Source: an uncultured Clostridia bacterium
GTDB lineage: Bacteria > Bacillota > Clostridia > Christensenellales > UBA1242
Assembly (NCBI GenBank): GCA_934747765.1
Contig: CAKVGZ010000002.1
Location: forward strand, 62,001-126,000
Direction of reading: 5' to 3'
Length of the DNA stretch: 64,000 bases
This document shows, piece by piece, positions 24,566-33,656 of this stretch (position 1 is the first letter of the stretch; each line of letters begins with the position of its first letter). The position numbers and the translations under genes were made by a program. A model generated the notes under the pieces. The model did no database searches and was not told the DNA's origin. It saw nothing but the letters and a program-made list of their open reading frames with translations.

Positions 24566-26974
24566 ATGAGAAAGAAAAAACAAGAAGAAATAATAATTCA
24601 AAGATACACTCCCGACAAAAATGTTGGTCTTTCCGCCCAGCAAGTTGAAACGAGAAAACAAGAAAAACTTGTTAATAACACCAAACAAAAAACTTCTAAA
24701 TCATATTTTAGAATCTTTTTTGATAATATTTTCACTTTTTTCAATTTACTTTGGCTTGCAATTTTCATTGCCCTTGCAGTTGTTCATTCTTATGACAACC
24801 TTCTTTTTATCATTGTCATTTTGTTTAACACAGGAATTGCCATTTTTCAAGAAATCCGAAGCAAGCGAACTGTTGAAAAACTTTCACTCATAACTGCTCC
24901 AACAATAACAGTTGTTCGAGATGGAAAAGAAATTGAAATTTTAGCAAACGAAATTGTTCTTGATGACATAATGGTTCTTTCTTCTGGAAATCAAATTCCT
25001 GCCGACTGCAAAATTTTGGACGGCAAGGTTGATGTTAACGAAAGTCTTTTAACAGGCGAAAGCAATGCAATAAAAAAATCTTGTGGCGACGAACTTTTGG
25101 CAGGCAGTTTTTTAACAAGTGGAAAATGCTATGCGCAAGCCATGAAAGTTGGAAATGACAACTATATTCAATCTCTTGCCAAAGAAGCAAAGAAATTCAA
25201 ACAACCAAATTCAAATTTATTCAAAGACCTCAACAGAATCATAAAAGGAATTGGGCTTTTCATTCTTCCAATTGGAGCTTTGGTTTTCTGCAACAATTTC
25301 CTTTGGGCAAAAACTGCAACTGGCGAAGCAGCCTCTTCGGTTGGCAACATTGCCGAATCTGTGAGTAGCACTTGCGGAAGTTTGGTTGGAATGATTCCTG
25401 CAGGAATGTTTCTTCTCATTTCCGTTGCACTCACTGTGGGGGTTATTCGCCTAAGTCAAAAGAAAACTCTGGTTCAAGACATCTACAGCATAGAAATGCT
25501 TGCTCGCTCAAACGTTCTTTGCCTTGACAAAACTGGAACCATAACAGATGGCACAATGTCTGTTAAACAAGTGAAATGCTATGGCCAAGCCACAGAAGAA
25601 TTGATTAAAAACGCAATTGCAAGCCAACTTGCTGTTCAACCAACTCAAAACGCAACTTCTCGAGCTTTAACAAAATATTTTGGTGCAGACGCAGTTTATT
25701 CTGTCAGCCAAAACATCGAATTCTCTTCCGACAGAAAATACACAGCCACATCTTTTGGAAAAGATGGAACTTATGTGATAGGCGCAAACGAATATATTAA
25801 AGCAAAGATTTCGAAAGAAATTGAAAATGACATAAAACTTTCGGCAAACGAAGGTTACAGGGTTTTGACAGTTGCGCGCTCGAAAAAGGAAATTTCTGGC
25901 GAAAAACTTCCAAGCGACCTTGAAGTTGTTGCAATAATCTTGATTGAAGACACAATCAGAAAAGATGCCGAAAAAACAATCAAATGGTTCAAAGACAATG
26001 GCGTTGAAATAAAAATAATTTCTGGCGATGACCCTCAAACTGTGAGCAACATTGCAAGCAAGGTTGGTGTTGCTGGAAGCGAAAAATACATCAATCTTGA
26101 AGGTGTTAGCCTTGAAGAAGTGAAAAAACTTGCAAAACAATACACTGTTTTTGGCCGTGTTTCACCTGAACAAAAGCACGCAATAATAAAATCTCTCAAA
26201 GAAGATCATGTTGTTGCCATGACTGGTGATGGCGTTAATGACACTCTTGCTTTGAAAGAAGCCGACTGCTCAATTGCCATGGCAGACGGAAGTGAAGTTG
26301 CAAGAAATATTTCTCATCTTGTTTTGTTAAATTCAAATTTCTCTTCTCTTCCATCGGTAGTCGAAGAAGGAAGAAGAGTCATCAACAACGTTCAAAAATC
26401 ATCCACTCTTTTCTTCATGAAAACAGTGCTTGCAATTTTGCTTTCGGTGTTCTGCGTTGCAATTCAAATCAAATATCCATTCTATCCAAAGAATATGTTC
26501 CTTCTTGAACTTTTTGTCATTGGCATTCCAAGTTTCTTCTTGGCACTCCAGCCAAACAAAGACATCATCAAAGGCAACTTTATTGGTTACGTGTTGAAAC
26601 ATGGAATTCCATATGGTCTTATGATGTTTGCAAATGTTATGACAGTAACATTGCTTTGGAAATTCAACATTCTCACGCCAAGCGAAAATCAAACTTTGAC
26701 AACCTTGATTGTCACAATATCGGGCTATTTAAATTTGGTTTCTCTTTGCATTCCGTTCACAAAATACAAAAGTTTGATTGTTTCAGGTTCTGCAATTTGT
26801 TTAACTGTTATCGGCGGAATCATTCCAAAATTCTTCGGAATAATTAACGTTTCACCTAACGTGTGGAAACTTGCAATAATCTTATCATTTGCAACAGCAA
26901 TAATTCATTTGATAAGTTTAAACGTAAAACTTTTGATAAATAAAAGGAAAAAACTTGAAAGTTCTAAAACTTAA
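24566..26974 (+). CDS. cation-translocating P-type ATPase (CtpE-like)
   Basis: 802 residues. Membrane pump with paired N-terminal helices (from ~45), the actuator-domain NESLLTGES motif, phosphorylation motif CLDKTGTITDGT (about residue 320), TGDGVNDTLALKEADCSIAM in the P domain and six C-terminal membrane helices. The N-terminal IFQEIRSKRTVEKLSL block resembles the CtpE subgroup, for which calcium uptake has been reported in mycobacteria; the ion here is an inference. No N-terminal heavy-metal CxxC domain. Its last 20 nt overlap recF. Confidence 0.88.
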   Translation: MRKKKQEEIIIQRYTPDKNVGLSAQQVETRKQEKLVNNTKQKTSKSYFRIFFDNIFTFFNLLWLAIFIALAVVHSYDNLLFIIVILFNTGIAIFQEIRSKRTVEKLSLITAPTITVVRDGKEIEILANEIVLDDIMVLSSGNQIPADCKILDGKVDVNESLLTGESNAIKKSCGDELLAGSFLTSGKCYAQAMKVGNDNYIQSLAKEAKKFKQPNSNLFKDLNRIIKGIGLFILPIGALVFCNNFLWAKTATGEAASSVGNIAESVSSTCGSLVGMIPAGMFLLISVALTVGVIRLSQKKTLVQDIYSIEMLARSNVLCLDKTGTITDGTMSVKQVKCYGQATEELIKNAIASQLAVQPTQNATSRALTKYFGADAVYSVSQNIEFSSDRKYTATSFGKDGTYVIGANEYIKAKISKEIENDIKLSANEGYRVLTVARSKKEISGEKLPSDLEVVAIILIEDTIRKDAEKTIKWFKDNGVEIKIISGDDPQTVSNIASKVGVAGSEKYINLEGVSLEEVKKLAKQYTVFGRVSPEQKHAIIKSLKEDHVVAMTGDGVNDTLALKEADCSIAMADGSEVARNISHLVLLNSNFSSLPSVVEEGRRVINNVQKSSTLFFMKTVLAILLSVFCVAIQIKYPFYPKNMFLLELFVIGIPSFFLALQPNKDIIKGNFIGYVLKHGIPYGLMMFANVMTVTLLWKFNILTPSENQTLTTLIVTISGYLNLVSLCIPFTKYKSLIVSGSAICLTVIGGIIPKFFGIINVSPNVWKLAIILSFATAIIHLISLNVKLLINKRKKLESSKT

Positions 26975-28103
26975 ACTCTCCAATTTCAGAAATTATGACA
27001 CAATTGATGTGTCATTTTCTTCTGGAACAAACATAATTCTTGGAAAGAATGCTCAAGGAAAAACAAATCTTCTTGAAGCAATATTTATGTGCGCAATTGG
27101 AAAAAGTTTGCGCGCAAAAAAAGATTCTGACCTTGTTAAATGGGGAGCGGAAAATGGAAAAATAGAACTTGAAGTTGAAAAAAAGTTTGGAAAATCAAAA
27201 ATTGAAATATATCTTTTCAGCAAAGGCAAAAAAGCAATAAAAATAAATTCACTTCCAATAAAACGAATTGGTGAACTCCTTGGAGAATTACGATGCGTGT
27301 TCTTTGCTCCTGACGAACTGAAACTCATCAAAGAAAGTCCCGAAGACCGAAGAAGATTTATGGACATTGACCTCTCGCAAATTTCAAAAGCATATTTCAA
27401 TTTGCTGGGCAAATATGAAAAAATTATTTCATCAAGAAACAAACTTTTGAAAGATTATAAAGACAAAAACAGTTTGAAAAAGTCTGAAATCTCAAAAATG
27501 AATTTTGAAGAACTTAAAAGCATGATTTCCATCTACAACCTTCAACTTGCCGAATGTGCAAGCAAAATCACAATTTCAAGAAATAATTTGATTGTTTCCC
27601 TTGCCCCATTTGCACAAAAAGCTCACAGTTATTTGACAGATAATAAAGAAAACCTTGAAATTGAATATCAAGGTTCGTTCACTTTCCCAAAAGAGCTTGT
27701 GAGCATTGAAAATGACTTTCAGACGATAAAAAACAAATTTATTTCAGCCTATGAAAAAAGTTTTGAAAAAGATGTTTTTCTTGGTTACACAACTGTGGGG
27801 CCTCACAGAGATGATATAAAAGTGACAACAAATGGAATTGATGTGAAATCATTTGGTTCTCAGGGTCAGCAACGAACAGCAGCGCTGAGCCTTAAACTTG
27901 CAGAACTTGAGATAATTAAACAGCAAACGGGCGACATGCCAATTTTAATTTTGGACGATGTGTTAAGCGAACTTGACGTGGCTCGTCGAACAAAACTTCT
28001 TAAATTTTGTTCTCTAACACAAACATTCATAAGTTCCACAGACAAACCCGAAAGAATTCCAAATTCAAATATAATAAAAATTAATAACGGAAAGAAGATT
28101 TAG
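26955..28103 (+). CDS. recF: DNA replication and repair protein RecF
   Basis: 382 residues. SMC-like ATPase helping RecOR load RecA at gaps. Walker A GKNAQGKTNLLEA, signature SFGSQGQQRTAALSLKLAE and Walker B MPILILDDVLSELD are all present. The start is TTG at 26955 with an AAAAGGA site, inside the end of the ATPase gene, so the two are translationally coupled. recF usually sits beside dnaN near the origin; here it is with an ion pump, and no dnaA or dnaN is in view. It ends convergent with the small Cys-rich gene (4-nt overlap). Confidence 0.95.
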   Translation: MKVLKLKLSNFRNYDTIDVSFSSGTNIILGKNAQGKTNLLEAIFMCAIGKSLRAKKDSDLVKWGAENGKIELEVEKKFGKSKIEIYLFSKGKKAIKINSLPIKRIGELLGELRCVFFAPDELKLIKESPEDRRRFMDIDLSQISKAYFNLLGKYEKIISSRNKLLKDYKDKNSLKKSEISKMNFEELKSMISIYNLQLAECASKITISRNNLIVSLAPFAQKAHSYLTDNKENLEIEYQGSFTFPKELVSIENDFQTIKNKFISAYEKSFEKDVFLGYTTVGPHRDDIKVTTNGIDVKSFGSQGQQRTAALSLKLAELEIIKQQTGDMPILILDDVLSELDVARRTKLLKFCSLTQTFISSTDKPERIPNSNIIKINNGKKI

Positions 28104-28300
28104 ACAAAGAATCCACTTGTTCGAAGATTTCCACAACTGTCACAACTTCTGCAACAACTGTTGGATCCACACCCTCCGCTTGAAAGCAAGATCAAAAGCA
28201 AAAGTAACAAAATATTTGTGTTGTTTGCAAGGTCGGTGTCAGTTGCCGAAGCAATTATTCCAATCAACATAACAAGCAAAATTTCATTTGAAAAGTTCAT
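28100..28300 (-). CDS. small Cys-rich protein with a hydrophobic helix
   Basis: 66 residues from the ATG at 28300, which has a GGGAGGAG site; the open frame extends 27 codons upstream but that part lacks a ribosome site. Two hydrophobic blocks, the second a run of leucines and isoleucines, are followed by GGCGSNSCCRSCDSCGN with six cysteines. Same architecture type as the protein at 13256-13450. Function unknown. Confidence 0.65.
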   Translation of the reverse strand: MNFSNEILLVMLIGIIASATDTDLANNTNILLLLLLILLSSGGCGSNSCCRSCDSCGNLRTSGFFV

Positions 28301-28445
28301 ATAACTCCTCCCATTCGCTATTTTTCGATATAAATCTATAAAAACCTCCAAAAAATCTTTTGGTGGTTTTTTCTTTTGCATTCTAAAATTTTTTTAATCC
28401 AAGTTTATATATGCCTTGAAAAAAATAAATGTTAAAGGAGAAAAA

Positions 28446-28781
28446 ATGGACGAAAAATTTTTATTATTATCTGAAAAGGCAAAACAAGAAATTTTGAATT
28501 ATCTCCCAACAAACAAAGCTATCGACAAACTTGCCATCTTTTTTCAAAACTTTTCTGATGGAACAAGACTAAAGATAATTTCATGCCTAGCAATGTGCGA
28601 TTTGTGCGTGAACGACCTTTCTAAGATTTTGGACATCAATCAAACAACAATCAGCCACCAACTTAAATTTTTAAAATCACAAAATCTTGTCACATGCAAA
28701 CGTGACGGAAAAATAATTATGTATTCCTTAACAAGTTCGAAAGTCAACGATTTGATGCTCTCTGCTGTTAATGTTGTTTAA
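28446..28781 (+). CDS. ArsR-family winged-helix regulator
   Basis: 111 residues from the ATG at 28446 (AAAGGAG site). Helix-turn-helix region CDLCVNDLSKIL...TTISHQLKFLKSQNLV is typical of ArsR/SmtB repressors. Cysteines in MCDLCVNDL sit where ArsR/CadC proteins bind metal (usual motif ELCVCDL), so metal or thiol sensing is plausible. A beta-wing follows (CKRDGKIIMYSLT). It is monocistronic with its own terminator, so the target is not evident; the P-type ATPase 4 kb away is a speculative candidate. Confidence 0.85.
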   Translation: MDEKFLLLSEKAKQEILNYLPTNKAIDKLAIFFQNFSDGTRLKIISCLAMCDLCVNDLSKILDINQTTISHQLKFLKSQNLVTCKRDGKIIMYSLTSSKVNDLMLSAVNVV

Positions 28782-28806
28782 AAAGTCAAATTTGTTTGAC
28801 TTTTTT
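28780..28806 (+). terminator. terminator of the arsR-family gene
   Basis: Stem AAAAAGTCAAA/TTTGACTTTTT with loop TTTG. Confidence 0.85.
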
Positions 28807-28807
28807 C

Positions 28808-28836
28808 TTTTCATATTTAAACATTTTTGCTATAAT
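28808..28836 (+). promoter_or_regulatory. promoter of the CAAX protease gene
   Basis: TTTTCA (28808-28813), 17-base spacer, TATAAT (28831-28836); the ATG follows seven bases later. Confidence 0.7.
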
Positions 28837-28843
28837 GTGCAAT

Positions 28844-29818
28844 ATGAAATTCAATCAATATGAAAAAACATTATATAACGATGAAGATGCAGGAAAGGCA
28901 TATTTGTTAACACTTATTGTTCCAATTTTTTTTGGATTTATTTTAACTGTAATTTTCAATGCAATTGCAGTTAAATCTGGACTTGTGAATTTTTCGAAAA
29001 GTCCCGCATTGTACTGCATATATTTGATTCTTGTTAACGGTTCAATGCTTGCAACTTATTTTTTATACAATAAATATTCCAAAACAAATTTTGCAAAAGC
29101 AAGTTTGATAAAGTTTAAGTTTGGTTGGAAAAATTTTTTGATGTGCGTTGCTGTTGCGTTCATAACACTTTTTGGCTCACTATATCTCATAAATTATCTT
29201 TTCGACCTGTTGTCTAAAATTGGCTATAACCCTGATGCTTCTCTTCCTCTCCCACTAACAAATGGCTGGTGGCTGATTTTGAACCTTGTGGTTCTTGCTT
29301 TGATTCCTGCAATTTGCGAAGAACTTTTGTATCGCGGAATTATTATGAATGGGCTCAGAAAATTTGGTGACGTTGGTGCAATTTTCATTTCTGCTCTTTT
29401 CTTTGCTCTTGCTCACGGAAGTGCAATGCAGTTTTTCTATCAATTCATCCTTGGCGTTGTTCTGTCTGCTGTTGTGATAAAAACAGGTTCAATTGTTGCA
29501 AGTGCAGTTGTGCATTTCTTAAACAATGCAATTGTCGTTGTCTATCAATACATTTATGCACACACTGGGGCAACAGAGCCAGCGTTCACACCTGCCATAA
29601 TCGCAATTGCTTTTTCTGTTGCAATTGTTGCTGGACTTCTTCTTTGGCTTATTTTTCACTTCACAAAAGAAAATAACAAAGAAAATTCACAAAATATGGT
29701 CTACACCGAAACATACAAAGCGCAACCTCGAACTTTCTCAAGCAGTAAATCAATTTTGTTTTTCGCAACAAGCATGATTGTTGCAGTTGCTTTGTGGTGC
29801 GTTGGAACTTTTGTTTAA
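28844..29818 (+). CDS. CPBP/CAAX-family intramembrane metalloprotease
   Basis: 324 residues, about eight membrane segments. The Abi/CAAX signature is intact: EELLYRGIIMNG (EExxxR), ALFFALAHG (FxxxH) and VVHFLNN (HxxxN). Bacterial members are putative intramembrane proteases linked to peptide maturation or bacteriocin immunity, mostly uncharacterised. I start it at ATG 28844, seven bases after TATAAT; no Shine-Dalgarno, hence probably leaderless. A second homologue follows 48 nt downstream. Confidence 0.87.
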   Translation: MKFNQYEKTLYNDEDAGKAYLLTLIVPIFFGFILTVIFNAIAVKSGLVNFSKSPALYCIYLILVNGSMLATYFLYNKYSKTNFAKASLIKFKFGWKNFLMCVAVAFITLFGSLYLINYLFDLLSKIGYNPDASLPLPLTNGWWLILNLVVLALIPAICEELLYRGIIMNGLRKFGDVGAIFISALFFALAHGSAMQFFYQFILGVVLSAVVIKTGSIVASAVVHFLNNAIVVVYQYIYAHTGATEPAFTPAIIAIAFSVAIVAGLLLWLIFHFTKENNKENSQNMVYTETYKAQPRTFSSSKSILFFATSMIVAVALWCVGTFV

Positions 29819-29866
29819 ACTGTGGTATTTTGAAAATTTTATTATATAATAATACAGAGGATAATT

Positions 29867-30985
29867 TTGAAAAAGACAAAAACTTTTTTTTCAGTCAATT
29901 TAATATATTTCATCATCATGGTGCTTTTCGTTGCATTAAGGATATGTTCTTCCATGAATGTTTTTTCATTCCTTGGAGAATACGAAGGTTATGTTTCGAC
30001 TTTTTTAACACAAATTGTTTTAATGGTTGTTCTCCCATTATTTTTGTTTTCAAAGTTCAAAAAACAACCAGTTAAACAAATTCTCAGCGATTTTAGCATA
30101 AGAAAAATTTCGAGCAAAGGAATTTTGATTTCAATTGGCATTGGATTTGTTGTTTTTATATTGAATATTTTCATCAGCACTTTTTTCAGCTATTTCCTTG
30201 AACTTTTGGGATATCATAATAACTTTGCTTCATCAGCAACCAGTTCAAGCATAGGCAGTTTCTTTTTGACACTTCTCACAGTTGCAGTTTTGCCAGCAAT
30301 TTGCGAAGAATTCACACATCGGGGATTGTTGCTTTCAGAATATAAAAAACTAGGATTGAAAAAAGCAGTCATTCTCTCTGGGCTTATGTTTGGACTCATT
30401 CACCTAAATATCAATCAATTTTTCTATGCGACAATAATTGGAATGGTTTTGGCCGTTGTGACGCTTTATAGTCGAAGTATCTTCCCAGCCATGATAATCC
30501 ATTTCATGAACAATGGTCTGAACGTATATTTCTCTTTTGCAAAAGCAAGAGGAATTTTTGGAGCAAATTTTTATGAAAAACTTTTTTCGTTTTTGTTTGG
30601 CGGAAGCATGTTCTCAAATATAATAACAACAATTATTTCTTTGACACTTCTGATTTATCTTCTTTGCCTTCTCATGACTGCCCTCTTGAAAATCAACGTG
30701 AAAGACTCCCTTCAGACCTACACCGAAAACATTGCAATTCTTGCCATGCGCCAAGAAATTCTCAGTGACATTTCGCCCGAAGAAAAAAATGTGTTTGAGC
30801 CCCCTTTGATCAGAACTCAAACGCAATTTGGCGAAAGAATAAGTGTGAAAATTCCTTATGAAGTTTTGGGATTCTACATGGAACCTCAAATTAAACCTAA
30901 AGGGCTTGACAATCTATTTTTCTACTCCTGTTTAATTCTTGGAAGTTTAGTTACACTTTCAACGTTCATTTGGGGAATTTTATAA
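29867..30985 (+). CDS. second CPBP/CAAX-family intramembrane metalloprotease
   Basis: 372 residues, a paralogue of the preceding gene. Signature: EEFTHRGLLLSEYKK, LMFGLIHLNINQF and MIIHFMNNGLNV. It has extra C-terminal sequence: two more membrane segments around a soluble region (about 275-345). The start is TTG at 29867 with a GAGGA site; ATG is absent nearby. Probably in one transcript with the upstream homologue. The last 6 nt overlap sigH, which is convergent. Confidence 0.85.
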   Translation: MKKTKTFFSVNLIYFIIMVLFVALRICSSMNVFSFLGEYEGYVSTFLTQIVLMVVLPLFLFSKFKKQPVKQILSDFSIRKISSKGILISIGIGFVVFILNIFISTFFSYFLELLGYHNNFASSATSSSIGSFFLTLLTVAVLPAICEEFTHRGLLLSEYKKLGLKKAVILSGLMFGLIHLNINQFFYATIIGMVLAVVTLYSRSIFPAMIIHFMNNGLNVYFSFAKARGIFGANFYEKLFSFLFGGSMFSNIITTIISLTLLIYLLCLLMTALLKINVKDSLQTYTENIAILAMRQEILSDISPEEKNVFEPPLIRTQTQFGERISVKIPYEVLGFYMEPQIKPKGLDNLFFYSCLILGSLVTLSTFIWGIL

Positions 30986-31585
30986 AGTTTTTAGAAACTT
31001 CAATTTGTTTTTTATACGTGTCAAACTGTTTTCAACACTTTTAATGTCCTTGCCAAGAGCAATGGACATTTCTTTATATTTCAAACCTTTTAAGTATAAA
31101 GTTAAAACCTTTTTTTCATAATCGCTCAAATTTTTCACAATTTCACTTGTCATTTGAGAAACCTGTTGTTTTGAAATTAACTCATCGTCTGGAAGTGGAG
31201 TTAAAGAAGGAACAACAAACAAAATCACCTCTTCGTCATCATCTTTCATGGGCAGTGTGAATCCACCTTGATTGTTCAGACCAATGCTCTCATTCAAAGC
31301 TTTATTCTTTTCACGATTTGCAAGTTTTATTGCCGATTGAATCTGTCTTGAAATGCACATGGAAGCAAAAGAGCCAAAGTCACTGTTTTTGTTTGCATCA
31401 AAACTTTGGAAAGCACGGAAAAGCCCAATCATCGCTTCTTGTTCAAGATCATCTTGGTCTTGTCCAATCAAAAAATATCTTCTTGAAATTTTGCTTGCAA
31501 GAGGTTTATATTTTGAAAAAAGTTTTTCAAACGCCGTTTCATCCTTTTCTTTTGCGCGTTGTATAAGTTCAATATCTTCATTCAT
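30980..31585 (-). CDS. sigH: RNA polymerase sigma factor, SigH-like
   Basis: 201 residues, sigma-70 family with regions 2 and 4 only. SRRYFLIGQDQDDLEQEAMIGLFRAFQSFD closely follows the Bacillus SigH region 2, and LSDYEKKVLTLYLKGLKYKEMS matches its region 4.2. SigH directs early-stationary and sporulation genes in Bacillus; in clostridia it has similar roles. The ATG at 31585 (MNEDIELIQ) lies eight bases after TACTAT of a consensus promoter, so the leader is at most one or two bases. It is divergent from the HAD gene. Confidence 0.88.
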   Translation of the reverse strand: MNEDIELIQRAKEKDETAFEKLFSKYKPLASKISRRYFLIGQDQDDLEQEAMIGLFRAFQSFDANKNSDFGSFASMCISRQIQSAIKLANREKNKALNESIGLNNQGGFTLPMKDDDEEVILFVVPSLTPLPDDELISKQQVSQMTSEIVKNLSDYEKKVLTLYLKGLKYKEMSIALGKDIKSVENSLTRIKNKLKFLKTL

Positions 31586-31593
31586 CTGACTTA

Positions 31594-31622
31594 ATAGTAT
31601 CATTTAATTGAAAATTTGTCAA
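31594..31622 (-). promoter_or_regulatory. sigH promoter
   Basis: Minus strand: TTGACA (31617-31622), 17-base spacer, TACTAT (31594-31599). Confidence 0.85.
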
Positions 31623-31630
31623 AAAGACTA

Positions 31631-31659
31631 TTGCATTTTTTCCATAATAATTTTATAAT
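31631..31659 (+). promoter_or_regulatory. promoter of the HAD phosphatase gene
   Basis: TTGCAT (31631-31636), 17-base spacer, TATAAT (31654-31659), then six bases to the ATG. Confidence 0.78.
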
Positions 31660-31665
31660 GAAAGC

Positions 31666-32457
31666 ATGGAAAAATTTGCGATAATATACGATTTCGACTA
31701 CACCCTTTCAACAAAAAATTCATTCGAATTTTCTTTATTTCCAAGTTATGGAATAAAAAGTGACTACGAATTTATTAGCGATATTGAAGCAATGCGAAAA
31801 GAATGCAATTTCGAAATGATATTGTCTTTTCTCTATGGTCTTGTGCAAATGGCAAAACAACATAATCGACCAATAACAAAAGAAATATTATTTAATGCTG
31901 GCAAAGATATCGAATTTTATCCTGGTGTTATTGAATATTTTGACAAAATTAACGAAATTGGAAGACGCAACGGATTTGAAATTGAACACTATCTTCTAAG
32001 CTCTGGTCTGACCGAAATTATGCAAGGTTCAAAAATTGCATCAAAATTCAGAAAGATATTTGGCAGTGAATTCCATTATGACGAAAATGGTCTTGTTGAT
32101 TGGCCTCTAAATTCAATAAATTACACCAACAAAACGCAATTTATTTATCGAATTAACAAAGGAATTCTTAATAACACAGACGACAAAAAATTGAACGCAT
32201 TCATGCCAAAGAAAAAAAGAGCAATCAAATATCGCAATATGATATACATTGGTGACGGGCTCACAGATGTTCCTTGCATGAAAACAATGATTGCCCGAAA
32301 TGGTTATACAATTGCCGTCTTCAGCGAGGATTCAAAGAACGCAAAATCTCTTTTAGACCACCGACGTTGCAATGCAATTGCAGAAGCAGATTATCGCGAA
32401 GGTTCGCAATTGTTCAATTTGATAAAAAAACGAATTGAAAATTGTGTAAAAAAATGA
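31666..32457 (+). CDS. HAD-superfamily hydrolase
   Basis: 263 residues. Motif I DFDYTLS near the N-terminus (nucleophile aspartate), SSGLTEI as motif II and YIGDGLTDVPCM as motif IV identify a haloacid dehalogenase-type phosphatase with a large helical cap. The substrate is unknown. The ATG lies six bases after TATAAT with no Shine-Dalgarno, so it is probably leaderless. Divergent from sigH. Confidence 0.83.
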   Translation: MEKFAIIYDFDYTLSTKNSFEFSLFPSYGIKSDYEFISDIEAMRKECNFEMILSFLYGLVQMAKQHNRPITKEILFNAGKDIEFYPGVIEYFDKINEIGRRNGFEIEHYLLSSGLTEIMQGSKIASKFRKIFGSEFHYDENGLVDWPLNSINYTNKTQFIYRINKGILNNTDDKKLNAFMPKKKRAIKYRNMIYIGDGLTDVPCMKTMIARNGYTIAVFSEDSKNAKSLLDHRRCNAIAEADYREGSQLFNLIKKRIENCVKK

Positions 32458-32486
32458 TATTTTTCGACTTTTTTTGAAGAATCCAC

Positions 32487-32515
32487 TTGACATTGCCCTA
32501 ACAAAATGCAATAAT
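32487..32515 (+). promoter_or_regulatory. promoter of the first membrane-anchored paralogue
   Basis: TTGACA (32487-32492), 17-base spacer, AATAAT (32510-32515). A leader of roughly 115 nt follows before ATG 32638. Confidence 0.7.
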
Positions 32516-32637
32516 CTAAATGAAACATAATTACATATATATTACAGAAACTCAGACAGCATTGCCTTGCCCAAAATGTTTTGAGTTTTTATTTTTCTCA
32601 AAAGATAAATTATGGTGTTTCCATAAAGGAGTTTAAA

Positions 32638-33570
32638 ATGATTTTCAAAAACAAAAAAGTAAATATTTTCATTTTCTTTACGTTAGCGCTCATTTGCGTT
32701 GCCGTTGTTTTGCCAAACATTAATTTGGAAATTGTTAAAAGTCCTGTTGCCGACGCTTCCACAGAAGACACTGTTGATAACCCAGGATCATCCGATTCAA
32801 ACATTTCAGAAAGTTTTGAAGGGATGCCAAAATTAACAAGTCAATTCAGAAACGCTTGGACCGCATACAACTATGCTGTGAAAATGAGCGAAACCTACCC
32901 TGCATACATGGCATACACACAAAAAATCAACGCAACTGCTTTAAATGCAGTTACTGTTAAAGTTTCTGTTTCCAGAACAATCATAAACAATCTCAATCAA
33001 ATATACACAATAAATAATTCAAGAACTGAAATTGATGCTTCTAAAGTTGGAATTGACCTCAGTGGAAAAGCAAGAAACTATATTGCCTACACACATTTTG
33101 ATTTTGTTAATGATCGCGTCCAAGGGCGTGGTTACAGCGAAGGCACAATTGAAAATTACAAAAAAAATCACAATGGCGTTATGCTCCACACTCTTCCATA
33201 CATAATCAATTCGGACACTGTGGCAAAAACAAACTTGAAAAATGACCCTAGTGTTGACTACTACACTGTGACCTTAACGTTAAATTCAAAAGCATGGAAA
33301 ACATACACAGAAGTCATTAAAACTGAAATTGGAAAAGAATCTGTAACAAGCGGGCCATACATCAGTTCAATTGATGTTGTCTGCAAAATTGATAAAACTT
33401 ATGGAACTTTTAAATCAATAACTTCAACCGAAAAATATAAATTGGAATACACTGTCGCTGCAGGGATTTCTGCCGAAGTTGAATGCACCGGTGGAATAAC
33501 ACTAACATACAACTACAAAAAAGATTTAACAGACTTAATCAACCAATATCATTCAAAAATTTACAAATAA
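32638..33570 (+). CDS. membrane-anchored extracellular protein, paralogue A
   Basis: 310 residues from ATG 32638 (AAAGGAG site). A single N-terminal membrane helix (VNIFIFFTLALICVAVVLP) is followed by an acidic, Ser-rich linker and a large extracytoplasmic, beta-rich domain; no lipobox. It is homologous to the next gene: both have SFEGMPKL or SLGMPKL after the linker, a LPYIINSDTV/LPFVLNSKTV block, a YYTVTLTLNSKAWKTY/YLELTLTLTTNAYKDY block and a KIDKTYG/KINKTYG block. Family not recognised. It has its own promoter. Confidence 0.75.
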   Translation: MIFKNKKVNIFIFFTLALICVAVVLPNINLEIVKSPVADASTEDTVDNPGSSDSNISESFEGMPKLTSQFRNAWTAYNYAVKMSETYPAYMAYTQKINATALNAVTVKVSVSRTIINNLNQIYTINNSRTEIDASKVGIDLSGKARNYIAYTHFDFVNDRVQGRGYSEGTIENYKKNHNGVMLHTLPYIINSDTVAKTNLKNDPSVDYYTVTLTLNSKAWKTYTEVIKTEIGKESVTSGPYISSIDVVCKIDKTYGTFKSITSTEKYKLEYTVAAGISAEVECTGGITLTYNYKKDLTDLINQYHSKIYK

Positions 33571-33571
33571 T

Positions 33572-33612
33572 TGTCAAATTCGTTTGACACTGTGAATAAA
33601 ATACTGTATAAA
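33572..33612 (+). promoter_or_regulatory. promoter of paralogue B with overlapping inverted repeat
   Basis: TTGACA (33584-33589), 17-base spacer, TATAAA (33607-33612). A perfect TGTCAAA/TTTGACA inverted repeat with a TTCG centre (33572-33589) overlaps the -35 and could be an operator or a weak terminator of paralogue A; no T-run follows. Confidence 0.7.
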
Positions 33613-33656
33613 AAATATAGATATATATTATTACAAACGATAATGCTCGGAGTAAA

